Shown in pieces: positions 1 through 9,669 of a stretch of 57,003 bases of DNA. The DNA lies in assembly GCF_025965415.1 (NCBI RefSeq), contig NZ_JAOPWY010000122.1, forward strand, positions 1-57,003, given 5' to 3'. The position numbers were made by a program, and so were the translations under genes. The stretch comes from Nocardioides sp. (GTDB lineage: Bacteria; Actinomycetota; Actinomycetes; Propionibacteriales; Nocardioidaceae). How positions within the stretch are numbered: position 1 is the first letter of the stretch; every line of letters begins with the position of its first letter. The notes under the pieces were generated by a model that searched no databases, was not told where the DNA came from, and saw only the letters and a program-made list of their open reading frames with translations.

Positions 1-1122
1 GGCGTCGCCGCCGGCACGCAGCGCCACGATCGCGCGGTCGGCGTCGCCCAGCCGCAGCGCCTCGGCGAGCTCGCCGATCTCGGCGCCGTAGCGGTGGGCC
101 GTCGTGAGGGCCGCGACGGGACTGTCGCCGCGGTGCTCGTAGCCGCGGACCAGGTCGGTCAGCACCGCTCCCGCATCGACGGAGCTCAGCTGGTCGGGGT
201 CGCCCACCAGCACCAGGCGCGCCTCGGGGCGCACCGCCTCGAGGAGCCGGGCCATCATCGTGAGCGACACCATCGAGGCCTCGTCGACGACGACCAGGTC
301 GTGGGGGAGGCGGTTGCCGCGGTGGTGGCGGAAGCGCGTGCTGTTGCCGGGGTGCTGGCGCAGCAGCCGGTGCATCGTCATCGCCGTGACGTCGGCCAGC
401 CGGTCGCTGTCGGCACCGCCGAAGCGTGCCGCGGAGCCGCGCACCGACTGCTCGAGGCGGGCCGCGGCCTTGCCGGTCGGGGCGGCGAGCGCGATGCGCA
501 GGGTCTCGCCCCGTGCCTCGGCCTGCTCGCGCAGGGCGACCAGCAGGCCCGCGACCGCGGTCGTCTTGCCGGTGCCGGGCCCACCCGTGATGACCGTCGT
601 GGCCTGGGTGGCGGCCCGGTGGCAGGCGGCCCGCTGCTCGGAGGAGTCGGCGTCGGGGAACACGCGGGTGAGGGACGCCTGGAGCAGGGACTCGTCGACG
701 CCATGGACCGACCGGCCCCGCTCGCGCAGGTCGTCGAGGACCTGGGTCTCCTGCTCGTGGTAGCGGTCGAGGTAGACCAGGCCGTGCTCGAGGTGCACCA
801 CGCCCGCGGCGACGAGCGCGCTCGCCGAGACGGCACGCGTCCACGCCTGCGGCTCGGGCCACGGGAGGTCGAGGTCGGGCAGCGACCCGGGCACGGCGGC
901 CACGTCGAGGCACACCGACCCGTGGCGCACGGCCCGGACGGCGAGCGCCGCCGCCAGCAGGACAGTCTCGTCGGCCTCGCCGACCAGGCGGCCGAGGGTG
1001 CTCGCGACATGGACGTCGGCCGAGGTCAGCACGCCGGCGGCGTTGAAGTGGCCCAGGAGCCCGCCGGCGGACAGGGCCAGGTCGCGGTCGTGGGTGTCGA
1101 CCGGCTCGAAGAGCTCGCTCAT
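1..1122 (-). CDS. recD: RecBCD exonuclease V alpha subunit RecD (3' part outside window)
   Basis: 5'-to-3' helicase subunit of the RecBCD helicase-nuclease that processes double-strand breaks. The first 374 residues are present; the C-terminal helicase half lies beyond the left edge. Residues 180-187 read GGPGTGKT (Walker A), followed further on by a DEASM Walker B and a VGDPDQL helicase motif, the order typical of RecD. The ATG overlaps the recB stop codon as ATGA, so it is the last gene of a translationally coupled recC-recB-recD operon. Family identity is clear from motifs and context; the missing half cannot be checked here. Confidence 0.93.
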   Translation of the reverse strand, partial: MSELFEPVDTHDRDLALSAGGLLGHFNAAGVLTSADVHVASTLGRLVGEADETVLLAAALAVRAVRHGSVCLDVAAVPGSLPDLDLPWPEPQAWTRAVSASALVAAGVVHLEHGLVYLDRYHEQETQVLDDLRERGRSVHGVDESLLQASLTRVFPDADSSEQRAACHRAATQATTVITGGPGTGKTTAVAGLLVALREQAEARGETLRIALAAPTGKAAARLEQSVRGSAARFGGADSDRLADVTAMTMHRLLRQHPGNSTRFRHHRGNRLPHDLVVVDEASMVSLTMMARLLEAVRPEARLVLVGDPDQLSSVDAGAVLTDLVRGYEHRGDSPVAALTTAHRYGAEIGELAEALRLGDADRAIVALRAGGDA

Positions 1123-4100
1123 GCGGGGTCCCTGCGGCGTTGTTCGGAGGAGCGGAGCGGGGGAGAAGAAGGTCGTGGGGCGTGGGGCACCACCCCGTCG
1201 AGCAGGTCGGACAGCTCCAGCACGAGCGACACGGGCGGGCGCCACGAGAACACCCCGCACGGCATCCCGTCCACCACCGGCGTCGCGGGGCCGCACATGC
1301 CACGGAGGTAGAGGTAGAGCACGCCGCCGAGGTGGGTGGCCGGGTCGTACGCCGGCAGCCGCCAGCGCAGGAAGCGGTGCAGGACCACGGTGTAGAGGAG
1401 CGCCTGCAGCGGATAGTCGGAGTGGGCCATCGCCTCGTCGAGCATCTCGGGCCGGTAGTCGTGGGCGGTCAACGGCTGGTCGATCGGCCCCAGCCAGTTG
1501 GTCTTGTAGTCGACCGTCAGGAACCGCTGCCCGCCGTCGACGTCGAGGCGGAGCACGACGTCGATCGACCCGGTGAGGTAGCCCCGCAGCGACTGGGCGG
1601 CGAGCTCGGGGTCGCCGTCGAGCGCGTCGGCGTAGACCCGGACCGCGTCTCCCTCGGGCAGGTGCCGGCGCAGCAGCGGCGCGAGGTCGCCGAGGCGTAC
1701 GTCGACGGGCGCGGCCACGGTGTCGCCCCCGGCGAGCGGCACCTCGAAGTCGAGCTCGCGCAGCCGGTCGGGCAGGCCGAGCGAGAGCAGCGTCCGGTTG
1801 TCGGCGAGCGGCCCGAGCGGGCTGTCGCACACCGCGACGAGTGCGTCGGCGAGCTCGCCGGGGTCGAGGTCGACCGGCCACCAGACCAGCTGCTCGTCGA
1901 TCAGGCGCAACAGCTCGGCGCGGAAGTCGTCGACCGCCGGGTCGGCGTGCTCCAGCACCGCATGGACCAGCGACCCGAAGGTGGCGCCGACCGGCAGGGT
2001 GGCCATCGGGGACGGCACGGAGGCGACGACGGCGACCGAGGCGCCGTCGATATCGAGGTCGTCGACGCTCACCTCGGAGTCCTCGTCGGGCACCACCTCG
2101 GGCTCGGACAGCGCACCGGCCGCGTGCGCGGCGCTCGCGGCGGAGAGCGAGGAGTACGACGTCCGTCGCCAGCTCGTGTCGACCTCGCGGGTGAACGCCC
2201 GCACCCGGAGGTCCTCGGTGGACCTCTCGAGCGGCGTCGGGTCGGGCGGGGTCAGCGTGGCGAGCTCGACGCTCGGGCCGCCCGCCTCCTCCCAGGCGGC
2301 GAGGATGGCCATCAGGCGGTCCTCCTCGACGACCGGCATGCTGTCGGGCACGGGGGCCATGCCGGGGCGGCGGCCGAAGAGCATCCGGTGCAGCGGCGAG
2401 TCGGGCGTGTTGCGCTCAGCCGCGGCGTACCACGCGACGACCTGCGACTGCGCCCGCGTCATGGCGACGTAGAGCAGGCGCAGCGACTCGCCGGCGTCCT
2501 CGCGCCAGTGGCGGCGTACGGCCTCGCGGTGGAACGCGCTCGCCCCGCCGACGTCGCGGCACCGCCGTCCCTCGTCGTCGTGGAAGAGCGGGACCGCCGG
2601 CTCGCGGCCGGTGAAGCGGTTCCAGAGGGTGGGGAGGTAGACGACGGGGTATTGCAGGCCCTTGCTGCCGTGGATGGTGACGAGCTGGACCGCCTCGGCG
2701 TCGGAGTCGAGGCGCCGGGTGCGCTCGGAGGCGACCTCGAGCTTGTCGTCGGCGACCTGCTCGCGCAGCCAGGCCAGCAGGCCGACCAGGCCGAGCCGCT
2801 CCTCGGTGGACACCCGCAGCAGCGACTCCCCGATGTGGCGCAGGTCGGTGAGCGTGCGCTCACCGCCGACACGGGCCAGCACCCGCGCGGTCAGGCCCTC
2901 GACCGCGGTCACCTCGACCACCGCCGCCACCCCGCGCTGGGTGAACACGTCGGCGAGGGTGCGGATCCGGCCGGCGAGGTCGTCGGTGAGCTCGTCGCCG
3001 CCGGTGTCGAGCGACGCGGCGGTGTGGCCGAAGAACGAGGTGAGGGAGGCCGCCCGCACTCGGTCGGCGCGATGCGGCTGCTCCATCGCCTCGAGCAGCG
3101 TGAGCCACTCGGCGGCCGCCGGTGTGTGGAAGACCGAGCCGCCGGCGTTGACCACCGAGGGCACGCCGACGTCCGCGAGGGCGAGCTGCACCGCCTCGAG
3201 CTCGTTGCGGCGCGCGGCCAGGACGGCGATGTCGCCGGGCTTGAGCGGCCGCCCGTCGAAGGTCGGTGCCGACTCGATGAGCCGCTTGATGTCGTGGGCG
3301 GTGTCGGTGATGACGTGGTCGCGCCACAGGGCGACCGGCGGCTTGGACCGTGGCCCCTTGCCGAGCTCGGTCCGCCGCACCACCCGCAGGCGGAAGGGCG
3401 CACCGGCGCCGACGAGCCGCGACTCCTCCAGGTGGGCCTCCACCGGGTGCACGACGATGCGCTCCTCGCCCAGCTGGGCGCCCTGCAGGACGGCGTGGAC
3501 CGACCGGAGCAGGGGGCGGTCGGAGCGCCAGTTGACGCCGAGCGTCTGGGTCGTGGTGGCGGTGTCGGCCGCCTGGAGGTAGGTGACGATGTCGCCACCA
3601 CGGAAGGCGTAGATCGCCTGCTTGGGGTCGCCGATCAGCACCATCGTGGTCGACTCGCCGAACGCCCGCTCGAACACTTGCCACTGCACGGGGTCGGTGT
3701 CCTGGAACTCGTCGATCAGCACGAACTTCCACCGGTGCTGCATCCGCCGGCGTGCGGCCGCGGTGGTGTCCTCCAGCGCGTCGGCGAGCTGGCTGAGCAG
3801 GTCGTCGTAGCTCAGCACGCCCAGGCGCCGCTTGCGCCGCTCCACCTCCTCGAGCACGTCGCAGGCGAACCGCACCCGCATGGCGGCCGTCGAGTCGGGG
3901 GAGTCGGCCAGCACGGTGGCCGGCTCGACGCGGGCCCGCGGGTCTCCGATGACCGACCGCGCCAGCTCGAGCGCGGCGGCCCGGGTCCACGGCGGCTTCT
4001 CCTCGCGCCCGAAGTCGCGGAGGTAGAGGTCGTCCACCGTCTCGGACGTCAGCTGCTCGAGGTCCTCGACCAGCGTGGCCGAGGCGTCGGTGTCACCGGC

Positions 4101-4502
4101 CACGCCCAGGCTGCGCAGCACGAGCTGGCAGAACTGGTGGATGGTGGCGATGGTCGCGGCGTCGAAGGAGACGAGCGCGTCGGTGAGCCGCGCCAGGCGC
4201 TCGCCGCGCTCCGGAGCGGGCGCGTCGAGCAGCCAGTCGTGGAGCCGGTTGGCGGGGTCGCGGAGCGTCGGGTCGCCGAACAGCTGGACCGCCTCGTCGA
4301 GCTGGCGGCGTACGCGCTCGCGCAGCTCCTGGCTCGCGGCGCGGGTGAAGGTGACGACCAGCATCTCGTCGAGACTCACCGCGCCGAGGGCGACGTGCTT
4401 GGTGACGAGGGCGGCGATGGTCCAGGTCTTGCCGGTGCCCGCGCTGGCCTCGAGCAGGGTGGTGCCGGGCGACAGGTCGGCGGCGATGTCGAAGGTGTCC
4501 AC
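1119..4502 (-). CDS. recB: RecBCD exonuclease V beta subunit RecB
   Basis: Helicase-nuclease subunit of RecBCD, 1127 aa (E. coli RecB is about 1180). The N-terminus has a UvrD-type Walker A (EASAGTGKT, residues 18-26) and a DEFQDTD Walker B near residue 260. The C-terminus carries the RecB nuclease core VDYKTNW near residue 1000, whose Asp and Lys are catalytic in this family. The start is GTG at 4502, just after the recC stop (TGA at 4507-4505); longer readings would run into recC. No truncation or frameshift was seen. With recC and recD it forms the recombination and phage-defence nuclease of the cell. Confidence 0.95.
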   Translation of the reverse strand: MDTFDIAADLSPGTTLLEASAGTGKTWTIAALVTKHVALGAVSLDEMLVVTFTRAASQELRERVRRQLDEAVQLFGDPTLRDPANRLHDWLLDAPAPERGERLARLTDALVSFDAATIATIHQFCQLVLRSLGVAGDTDASATLVEDLEQLTSETVDDLYLRDFGREEKPPWTRAAALELARSVIGDPRARVEPATVLADSPDSTAAMRVRFACDVLEEVERRKRRLGVLSYDDLLSQLADALEDTTAAARRRMQHRWKFVLIDEFQDTDPVQWQVFERAFGESTTMVLIGDPKQAIYAFRGGDIVTYLQAADTATTTQTLGVNWRSDRPLLRSVHAVLQGAQLGEERIVVHPVEAHLEESRLVGAGAPFRLRVVRRTELGKGPRSKPPVALWRDHVITDTAHDIKRLIESAPTFDGRPLKPGDIAVLAARRNELEAVQLALADVGVPSVVNAGGSVFHTPAAAEWLTLLEAMEQPHRADRVRAASLTSFFGHTAASLDTGGDELTDDLAGRIRTLADVFTQRGVAAVVEVTAVEGLTARVLARVGGERTLTDLRHIGESLLRVSTEERLGLVGLLAWLREQVADDKLEVASERTRRLDSDAEAVQLVTIHGSKGLQYPVVYLPTLWNRFTGREPAVPLFHDDEGRRCRDVGGASAFHREAVRRHWREDAGESLRLLYVAMTRAQSQVVAWYAAAERNTPDSPLHRMLFGRRPGMAPVPDSMPVVEEDRLMAILAAWEEAGGPSVELATLTPPDPTPLERSTEDLRVRAFTREVDTSWRRTSYSSLSAASAAHAAGALSEPEVVPDEDSEVSVDDLDIDGASVAVVASVPSPMATLPVGATFGSLVHAVLEHADPAVDDFRAELLRLIDEQLVWWPVDLDPGELADALVAVCDSPLGPLADNRTLLSLGLPDRLRELDFEVPLAGGDTVAAPVDVRLGDLAPLLRRHLPEGDAVRVYADALDGDPELAAQSLRGYLTGSIDVVLRLDVDGGQRFLTVDYKTNWLGPIDQPLTAHDYRPEMLDEAMAHSDYPLQALLYTVVLHRFLRWRLPAYDPATHLGGVLYLYLRGMCGPATPVVDGMPCGVFSWRPPVSLVLELSDLLDGVVPHAPRPSSPPLRSSEQRRRDPA

Positions 4503-4504
4503 GC

Positions 4505-7500
4505 TCAGAGCCCCCGGATCTGCTCGTGGCCGCCGTCGATGAGCGGGCTCCACAGCCGCCAGGCGTAGTGGCCGAGGCGGTGGGGGCCGTCCTCGCCGGG
4601 ACGCGCCGGCGAGGCCAGGAGGGTGTAGTCGGCGTGCTCGCCGAAGGCCCGCACGTGCCAGGCGTCGGCGTCCTCCTTGGGGAAGCCGGAGTCGTTGAAG
4701 CGCGGTGTCTCCCACTCGGCGCGGCCCTTGACGTCGGGGTCGCCGTCGCTGCCCGCCCGCACGCGGCGCAGCTCCTCGGCCCAGGCCAGCGACGTCCGCA
4801 CCGGCAGCGGGAGCGGCTCGCACTGGCCGGCGTCGTAGAGGGCGACGAGGTCGCGCAGCCACTCCTCGGCCTGGTGCTGGGCCAGCGGGCCGATCAGCTG
4901 GACCTGCCCGCCGGAGCGGTGCTTGCCGATGGTGTGCACGGTCCAGTTCTCGTCGGGGAGGCCGGCGGCCAGGGCGAGCGCGTCGATCCAGGCGGCCAGC
5001 CGGTGCTTGGCGCCGAGGTTGGAGAAGGACACCGACACCGCGTTGTTGCCCCAGACGTCGCCCACGGTGCCGGAGAGTCGTCGGTCCCCGCCGAGGTCGA
5101 TGTCGACGTCGAGACTGCGCTGGGGACCGCGGCGCAGCTCGAGGGCGCGGATCACGAGTGGGCGGACGACCGTGATGATCTCGTCGAGGACCCCCTTGCC
5201 GAGCGGACCCGGCGGCAGCTGCCCGCTGACCTTGAGGGCCTCTCCGACCGCGAGCGCGTCGGCCCCGCCGAGCACCTCGGACGCCAGCCGGTCGCCGACC
5301 GCCCACTTCTCCAGCGCGTCGAGGGTGATGGGGATGGCGTCCTTGACCTCGCCGGCGTCGTAGGGGCGGGCGATCCGCAGCCGTCGGAAGAAGCCGCGGA
5401 CCGGGTGGGCGAAGAAGTCGTGCAGGTCGGCCAGCGAGACGTCCTTCGGGGACGCGTCGACCACCGGCAGCGGGGCGGGCACCAGCACGCCCACCGGCTC
5501 GCGATCGGCGCGGGCCGCACTCGCGCCGGCCAGGGCGAACCGGTCGAAGGTGAAGGCGCCCTCCTCGCGCAGCCGCCCGGCCACGAAGTTGGCCTCGTCG
5601 AAGGGCTGCAGGGGGTGCTGGGTCAGGACGTGCTCGCGCACCGGCTGCGCCGTCGTACGGTCGAGGGCGTCGAGCAGCTCGCCGAGCGGCACGGCCGGCG
5701 GACGCTCGGCACCGGTGTGCTCGCCGCGGCCGGTGTAGGTGATGACCAGCTTGTTGGTCGCCGCCGCGATCGCGTCGAGGAACAGCTGCCGGTCCTCGGC
5801 GCGCAGGTCACGCTCGCCGGTGCGGGGGCGCCGCGCCAGCACGTCGTCGCCGTCGACCGTCGAGACCCGCGGGAAGACGCCGTCGTCGAGCCCGACCAGG
5901 CAGACCACCCGGTGCGGCACGGAGCGCATCGGCACCATCGTGCAGACGGTCAGCGTGCCGGTGCGGAAGTTGGCGCGGGTGGGTCGGCCGCGGAGCCGTT
6001 GCTGCAGGAGGGCGCGTACGTCGGCCTGGCGCAGCAGCGTGCCCGCGTCGCCGGCGCCGGCGGCGATCCGCGCCACCTCCCGGTCGAACTGCGCCACCTG
6101 CCAGATCTCGGTCAGCGGCGTCGACGTCAGGCGGTGGACCGCGTCGGCCACGGCGGTCGTCCAGTCGGTGACGGTCGTGGCGCCCTCGGCGCTCACGACG
6201 AACGTGTGCACCCGCTCGATGAACTCCGCGAAGCGGCCGACCAGCTCCAGGTCGCCGTCGCTGACGTCGTCGACCGGGACGGTGCCCGAGACCTGGCGGT
6301 GGTCGAGCCCCGACATGGCCGCTCCGAGCAGCACCCGGCGCAGGCCGGTGACCCAGGTGTTGGCGTCGAGGCCGCCCAGCCCGAACGTGGAGCGGTGGCG
6401 GGCGTCGTAGCCCCAGCGCACCCCGCTGACGTCGACCCAGTGCGCGATCCGCTCGAGCTCCTCGTCGGCGAACCCGAAGCGGGCGCGCACCGGGTCGGCC
6501 CCGGCCACGTCGAGCACCTGGCTCGCGGTCATCCGGCCGCGGACCAGCTCGACGAGCTGGGCGGCCAGTGCGAGCAGGGGGTTGGTCGCGGCGAGCGAGC
6601 GGTCGGCCAGCCGCACGCGGAGCCGGTGTCCGGGGTGTCCGGCACCCTCGCCCGCGACGTCGGCCATGCCGAAGGCCGCGGAGATGAGCGGCGCGTAGGT
6701 CTCGATGTCAGGGCACATCACCAGGATGTCGCGCGGCTCGAGGGTCGGGTCGTCCTGGAGCAGCCCCACCAGGACCTCGCGCAGCACGTCGACCTGCCGG
6801 GCCGCGCCGTGGCAGGCGTGGACCTGCACCGAGTCGTCACGCTCGTCGGCGCCTGTGCGCCCGGAGCGCTCGTCGACGCTCGGCGCGTGGTTGGCGCGGA
6901 GGTCGTGCTGGAGCCAGCCCAGCAGCGTCGCGGGGGCGGGGGGAGTCGCCGCCGCCGGGCTGGTGGGGAGGTCGCCGAGCGTGCGGCGCAGCTCGCGGGC
7001 GTCGCGACCGAGCGAGCTGAGGAGCGGGTGGCCGACGAGGGCGGCGGACGTGTCGTCCGCGCGCGGCACCTGACCCTCCCGCGCGGTCGGGGCGAGGGCG
7101 GTCCAGAGCGCGGTCGAGGCCTGCGGCAGCCACAGGTGCACGTCGCGCAGCTCGCCCAGCGCCGTCAGGAGCGAGACCTCGGTCTCCGGCAGCCGGGTGT
7201 GCCCGAAGAGCGAGAGCCGTGTCGGGAGGTCGAGGTCGTCGCCGCCTGCCCGCAGCCGGGCCACGGTCTCCGCGTGTCGTACGTCGGGGGGCGGGACGTC
7301 CACGACGTCGAGCAGGCGCCGCCAGAGCTCGGCCTGCCAGCGCAGGTCGGCGTCGAGGTCGCCGCCGGCGCCGTCGGACGCGTGGCCTGCGCGCCACTCG
7401 GTGAGGAGGGCGGGCCGCTGGACGGCGTACGACGAGAACAGCCCCGCGAGCCGGCGCGCGACGGCGTAGCGCCGGGCCGAGCGGTCGTCGTCGGGGCGGC

Positions 7501-7861
7501 CACCGCCGAGGTGGGTGGTGAGGTCCTCGAAGCCCGGCGCACCCATCACGTCGTCGATGACGGTGAGCAGCGGCCACGCGAGCCGGTCGGGGCTCCACGG
7601 GTCCTCGGCGTCGCGGTCGAGCAGCAGGGACACCAGCGAGTGGGGGGTCACGAAGTCGACGCCGGCGCACACCCCGTCGCCGCCGCGGGAGCCGACGCCC
7701 AGGCGGTGGGAGAGGCGCTGGGTGAGCCAGCGCTCGACGCCGCGGGCGGGCACGACCACGACCTCGCGGGCGAACGGATCGGGCAGCGGGGTGACCAGCA
7801 GCTCGGCCAGGCCGTCGGCCAGCGCGTCGGTGCGCTCGGCGGTGTGCAGGTGCAGGGTCAC
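4505..7861 (-). CDS. recC: RecBCD exonuclease V gamma subunit RecC
   Basis: RecC is the scaffold and Chi-recognition subunit of RecBCD; at 1118 aa it matches E. coli RecC (1122 aa). The N-terminus has the family pattern in which a short beta strand rich in Leu/His precedes LLVTPLPDPF and VVVPARGVERWL. A region near residue 640 (VVCLVGLDDGVFPR) matches the inactive helicase core of RecC. In-frame GTGs lie at 7885, 7870 and 7861. I choose 7861 because it gives the family N-terminus and because a TAGGGT hexamer ends exactly 7 nt upstream, fitting a leaderless transcript. First gene of recC-recB-recD. Confidence 0.93.
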   Translation of the reverse strand: MTLHLHTAERTDALADGLAELLVTPLPDPFAREVVVVPARGVERWLTQRLSHRLGVGSRGGDGVCAGVDFVTPHSLVSLLLDRDAEDPWSPDRLAWPLLTVIDDVMGAPGFEDLTTHLGGGRPDDDRSARRYAVARRLAGLFSSYAVQRPALLTEWRAGHASDGAGGDLDADLRWQAELWRRLLDVVDVPPPDVRHAETVARLRAGGDDLDLPTRLSLFGHTRLPETEVSLLTALGELRDVHLWLPQASTALWTALAPTAREGQVPRADDTSAALVGHPLLSSLGRDARELRRTLGDLPTSPAAATPPAPATLLGWLQHDLRANHAPSVDERSGRTGADERDDSVQVHACHGAARQVDVLREVLVGLLQDDPTLEPRDILVMCPDIETYAPLISAAFGMADVAGEGAGHPGHRLRVRLADRSLAATNPLLALAAQLVELVRGRMTASQVLDVAGADPVRARFGFADEELERIAHWVDVSGVRWGYDARHRSTFGLGGLDANTWVTGLRRVLLGAAMSGLDHRQVSGTVPVDDVSDGDLELVGRFAEFIERVHTFVVSAEGATTVTDWTTAVADAVHRLTSTPLTEIWQVAQFDREVARIAAGAGDAGTLLRQADVRALLQQRLRGRPTRANFRTGTLTVCTMVPMRSVPHRVVCLVGLDDGVFPRVSTVDGDDVLARRPRTGERDLRAEDRQLFLDAIAAATNKLVITYTGRGEHTGAERPPAVPLGELLDALDRTTAQPVREHVLTQHPLQPFDEANFVAGRLREEGAFTFDRFALAGASAARADREPVGVLVPAPLPVVDASPKDVSLADLHDFFAHPVRGFFRRLRIARPYDAGEVKDAIPITLDALEKWAVGDRLASEVLGGADALAVGEALKVSGQLPPGPLGKGVLDEIITVVRPLVIRALELRRGPQRSLDVDIDLGGDRRLSGTVGDVWGNNAVSVSFSNLGAKHRLAAWIDALALAAGLPDENWTVHTIGKHRSGGQVQLIGPLAQHQAEEWLRDLVALYDAGQCEPLPLPVRTSLAWAEELRRVRAGSDGDPDVKGRAEWETPRFNDSGFPKEDADAWHVRAFGEHADYTLLASPARPGEDGPHRLGHYAWRLWSPLIDGGHEQIRGL

Positions 7862-7868
7862 GGCGCCC

Positions 7869-7874
7869 ACCCTA
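7869..7874 (-). promoter_or_regulatory. -10 element of recC (leaderless)
   Basis: TAGGGT on the minus strand ends 7 nt before the recC GTG at 7861, so transcription should begin at or next to the start codon. This is one of about a dozen such arrangements in the window. Confidence 0.45.
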
Positions 7875-7939
7875 TGAGCGCACACCGACAGGCCCGGACG
7901 GTCTGGCCCCTGCGGCCCGCGTCGGTGAGGATCGACCCC

Positions 7940-8020
7940 GTGGACTACGCGTGGTGGGGACCGGGGCTGCCGGTGGTCGGGCTGTCCGCCTTCGCCCTCG
8001 CCCGGCTCGCGGCGTCATGA
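7940..8020 (+). CDS. possible 26-aa leader peptide upstream of lipoprotein
   Basis: A GTG-initiated frame of 26 codons (VDYAWWGPGLPVVGLSAF...), one hydrophobic stretch, whose TGA overlaps the lipoprotein ATG as ATGA. A GAGGAT hexamer ends 7 nt before the GTG, which resembles the leaderless arrangement seen elsewhere. It could be a coupling leader or a tiny membrane peptide. A longer reading from ATG 7874 would overlap the recC promoter. No homologue is recognised; it may not be translated. Confidence 0.3.
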   Translation: MDYAWWGPGLPVVGLSAFALARLAAS

Positions 8021-9189
8021 GGAGGAGGTCGCTCGTCGCGCTCGCCGCGCTCGCCGCGCTCGCCGCCGGGCTGCTCGGCGCGTGCGACGAGCCCGAGCCC
8101 GATCCGCTCACCGTCTCCTGGACCGAGCGGCCGCTGCCGACACCCGATGGCGCACCCGGGCGCAGCGTCGTGCGCGACGCCGTCCAGTGCGGCGACGGGT
8201 GGTGGGTGGTCGGCGCGGTCTTCCTCGACGAGCCGACCGAGACCCGCGACACCCGGCCCGCGGCGTGGTTCTCGACGGACCGCGAGTCCTGGACGTCGGT
8301 CGCCGTCGAGACCAGCACCTATTGGGGACGCCGCGCGATCCTCAACTCGATCGCCTGCTCCCGAGGCCGGATCGCCGCGGTCGGCGCTCGCTCGGGAGGC
8401 GCGCACGGCAACCCGCGCGTCACGTCGTTCCGCCTCGACGGGGAGACGCTCGCGGACGTGCCGGCCACGTTCATCCAGTACGGCGGTGTCACCGCCACCA
8501 ACGTCGGGCCGATCGCCGGCGGCCCGACGGGCTGGCTGATCACCGGCAACCGCACCTCGGGCCCGGGGGTCTGGTTCACCGACGACCCGCGGGAGTTCAC
8601 GCGCGTCGAGGCGGAGCCGGGGCTCACCGACGACGGCGACCTCGACTCGCTCGCGCAGGGTGCGGGCTGGTCGGGCGAGGAGTGGGTGGTCGTCGGCGCC
8701 GGCGCCCGGTCGGGACGCCACCTCGACCAGGACCCCCTGGCCTGGACGTCGGAGGACGGGCTCGGGTGGTCGCCGGAGGACATGCCGGCCGCGGACGGCG
8801 CGCAGGACGTGCACAGGGTCGCCGTCCTCGACGACGGACGCCTGCTGGCCGTGGGCCGGAGCGGGGACCGCTTCGCGGCCTGGACCAGGGACGGGGACGG
8901 CTGGCACGACCCCGTGACGTTCGGCGCCATCGCGGAGTCATGGCGCGGGGCGCCGTACGTCGCCTCGCTGGCGTCGACGCCGGTGGGTGCGCTCGCCACG
9001 GTGAGCACGGGCGACCACTACGAGCTGTGGCAGACCGACGACGGCCGCACATGGCAACAGGTTGGCGTACCCCTCGAACCGCCGACCGCCGGCGACCACA
9101 GCTTGATGGCGGTCGCCGGCGATGAGCTGCTCCTCGTCGCCGATGCCGGCGACGGAGGGCACGTCTGGGTGGGGCAGGTCAGTCCTTGA
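8017..9189 (+). CDS. secreted lipoprotein, sialidase/BNR-like repeats
   Basis: 390-aa exported lipoprotein. Start is ATG 8017: it gives MRRRS, a hydrophobic Leu/Ala run and a lipobox LLGAC, so Cys lipidation by Lgt/LspA is expected. The mature part has repeated Trp/Asp-rich blades (for example TWQQV, GLGWSPED, WFSTDRESW), a pattern seen in sialidase-like beta-propellers. No catalytic signature was recognised, so the ligand is unknown. The 3' end overlaps the convergent CsbD gene by 11 nt. Confidence 0.8.
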   Translation: MRRRSLVALAALAALAAGLLGACDEPEPDPLTVSWTERPLPTPDGAPGRSVVRDAVQCGDGWWVVGAVFLDEPTETRDTRPAAWFSTDRESWTSVAVETSTYWGRRAILNSIACSRGRIAAVGARSGGAHGNPRVTSFRLDGETLADVPATFIQYGGVTATNVGPIAGGPTGWLITGNRTSGPGVWFTDDPREFTRVEAEPGLTDDGDLDSLAQGAGWSGEEWVVVGAGARSGRHLDQDPLAWTSEDGLGWSPEDMPAADGAQDVHRVAVLDDGRLLAVGRSGDRFAAWTRDGDGWHDPVTFGAIAESWRGAPYVASLASTPVGALATVSTGDHYELWQTDDGRTWQQVGVPLEPPTAGDHSLMAVAGDELLLVADAGDGGHVWVGQVSP

Positions 9190-9352
9190 AGACGTCCTTG
9201 ACCTTCTCGCCGGCCTGCTTGAGGTTGGCGCCCATCTGGTCGCCCTTGCCCTCGGCCTCGAGCTCGTCGTCGCCGGTCGCCTTGCCGGTGGCCTCCTTGG
9301 CCTTGCCCGAGAGCTCCTCGCCCTTGTTGCTGATCTTGTCGTCGAGACCCAT
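9179..9352 (-). CDS. CsbD family stress protein
   Basis: 57-aa acidic, hydrophilic protein with the CsbD pattern: GLDDKISNKGEELSGKAKEATGK, then a charged helix and KQAGEKVKDVFKD at the end (shown here only in outline). CsbD is a general-stress protein in Bacillus, under SigB there; its biochemical role is unknown. ATG 9352 is preferred over ATG 9358 because AGGAGG lies 7 nt upstream of 9352 but only 1 nt from 9358. Confidence 0.88.
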   Translation of the reverse strand: MGLDDKISNKGEELSGKAKEATGKATGDDELEAEGKGDQMGANLKQAGEKVKDVFKD

Positions 9353-9462
9353 CGTCATTCCTCCTGTGAGGTCGGTGCAGGACCGGGATGGTCCACCACC
9401 GAACGTGCCACGCCCGTGGTCCCCACAGGACACCCGTGCGGGTGGTGCGGCCGCGACGGCGG

Positions 9463-9654
9463 TCAGGACTCGAGGTGGCGGGGCTGGTCCGAGACGGGTG
9501 CGGCCCGCAGCTGCTGCTGGCGCGGTCCGGGCCGCGGGCTCGGGTGCTCGACCTCTTCCGCGCGGGTCGCGTCCATCCGCCAGATGACGAAGCATCCGAC
9601 GATGGCGACGATGATCGCCACGGTGCCGATCGGCGCGGGCCTGCAGGCGGCCAT
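9463..9654 (-). CDS. small single-pass membrane protein, 63 aa
   Basis: One clear transmembrane segment (APIGTVAIIVAIVGCFVIW, about residues 7-25) followed by an Arg/Glu/Pro/Gln-rich tail that should be cytoplasmic by the positive-inside rule. The start ATG 9654 has GGAG 3 nt upstream. No family recognised. It lies next to, and divergent from, the broken DICT-domain gene. Confidence 0.5.
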   Translation of the reverse strand: MAACRPAPIGTVAIIVAIVGCFVIWRMDATRAEEVEHPSPRPGPRQQQLRAAPVSDQPRHLES

Positions 9655-9669
9655 CGACTCCGTGACGCG

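Noticed and set aside
1..7861. RecBCD neighbourhood as a novel phage-defence island
   Set aside because: recC-recB-recD look complete and standard as far as visible; no extra defence genes adjoin them.
1140..8020. Very long plus-strand open frames opposite recB and recC
   Set aside because: Antisense to genes with full motif sets; Arg/Gly/His-rich composition and no domains. They arise because GC-rich third positions suppress stop codons.
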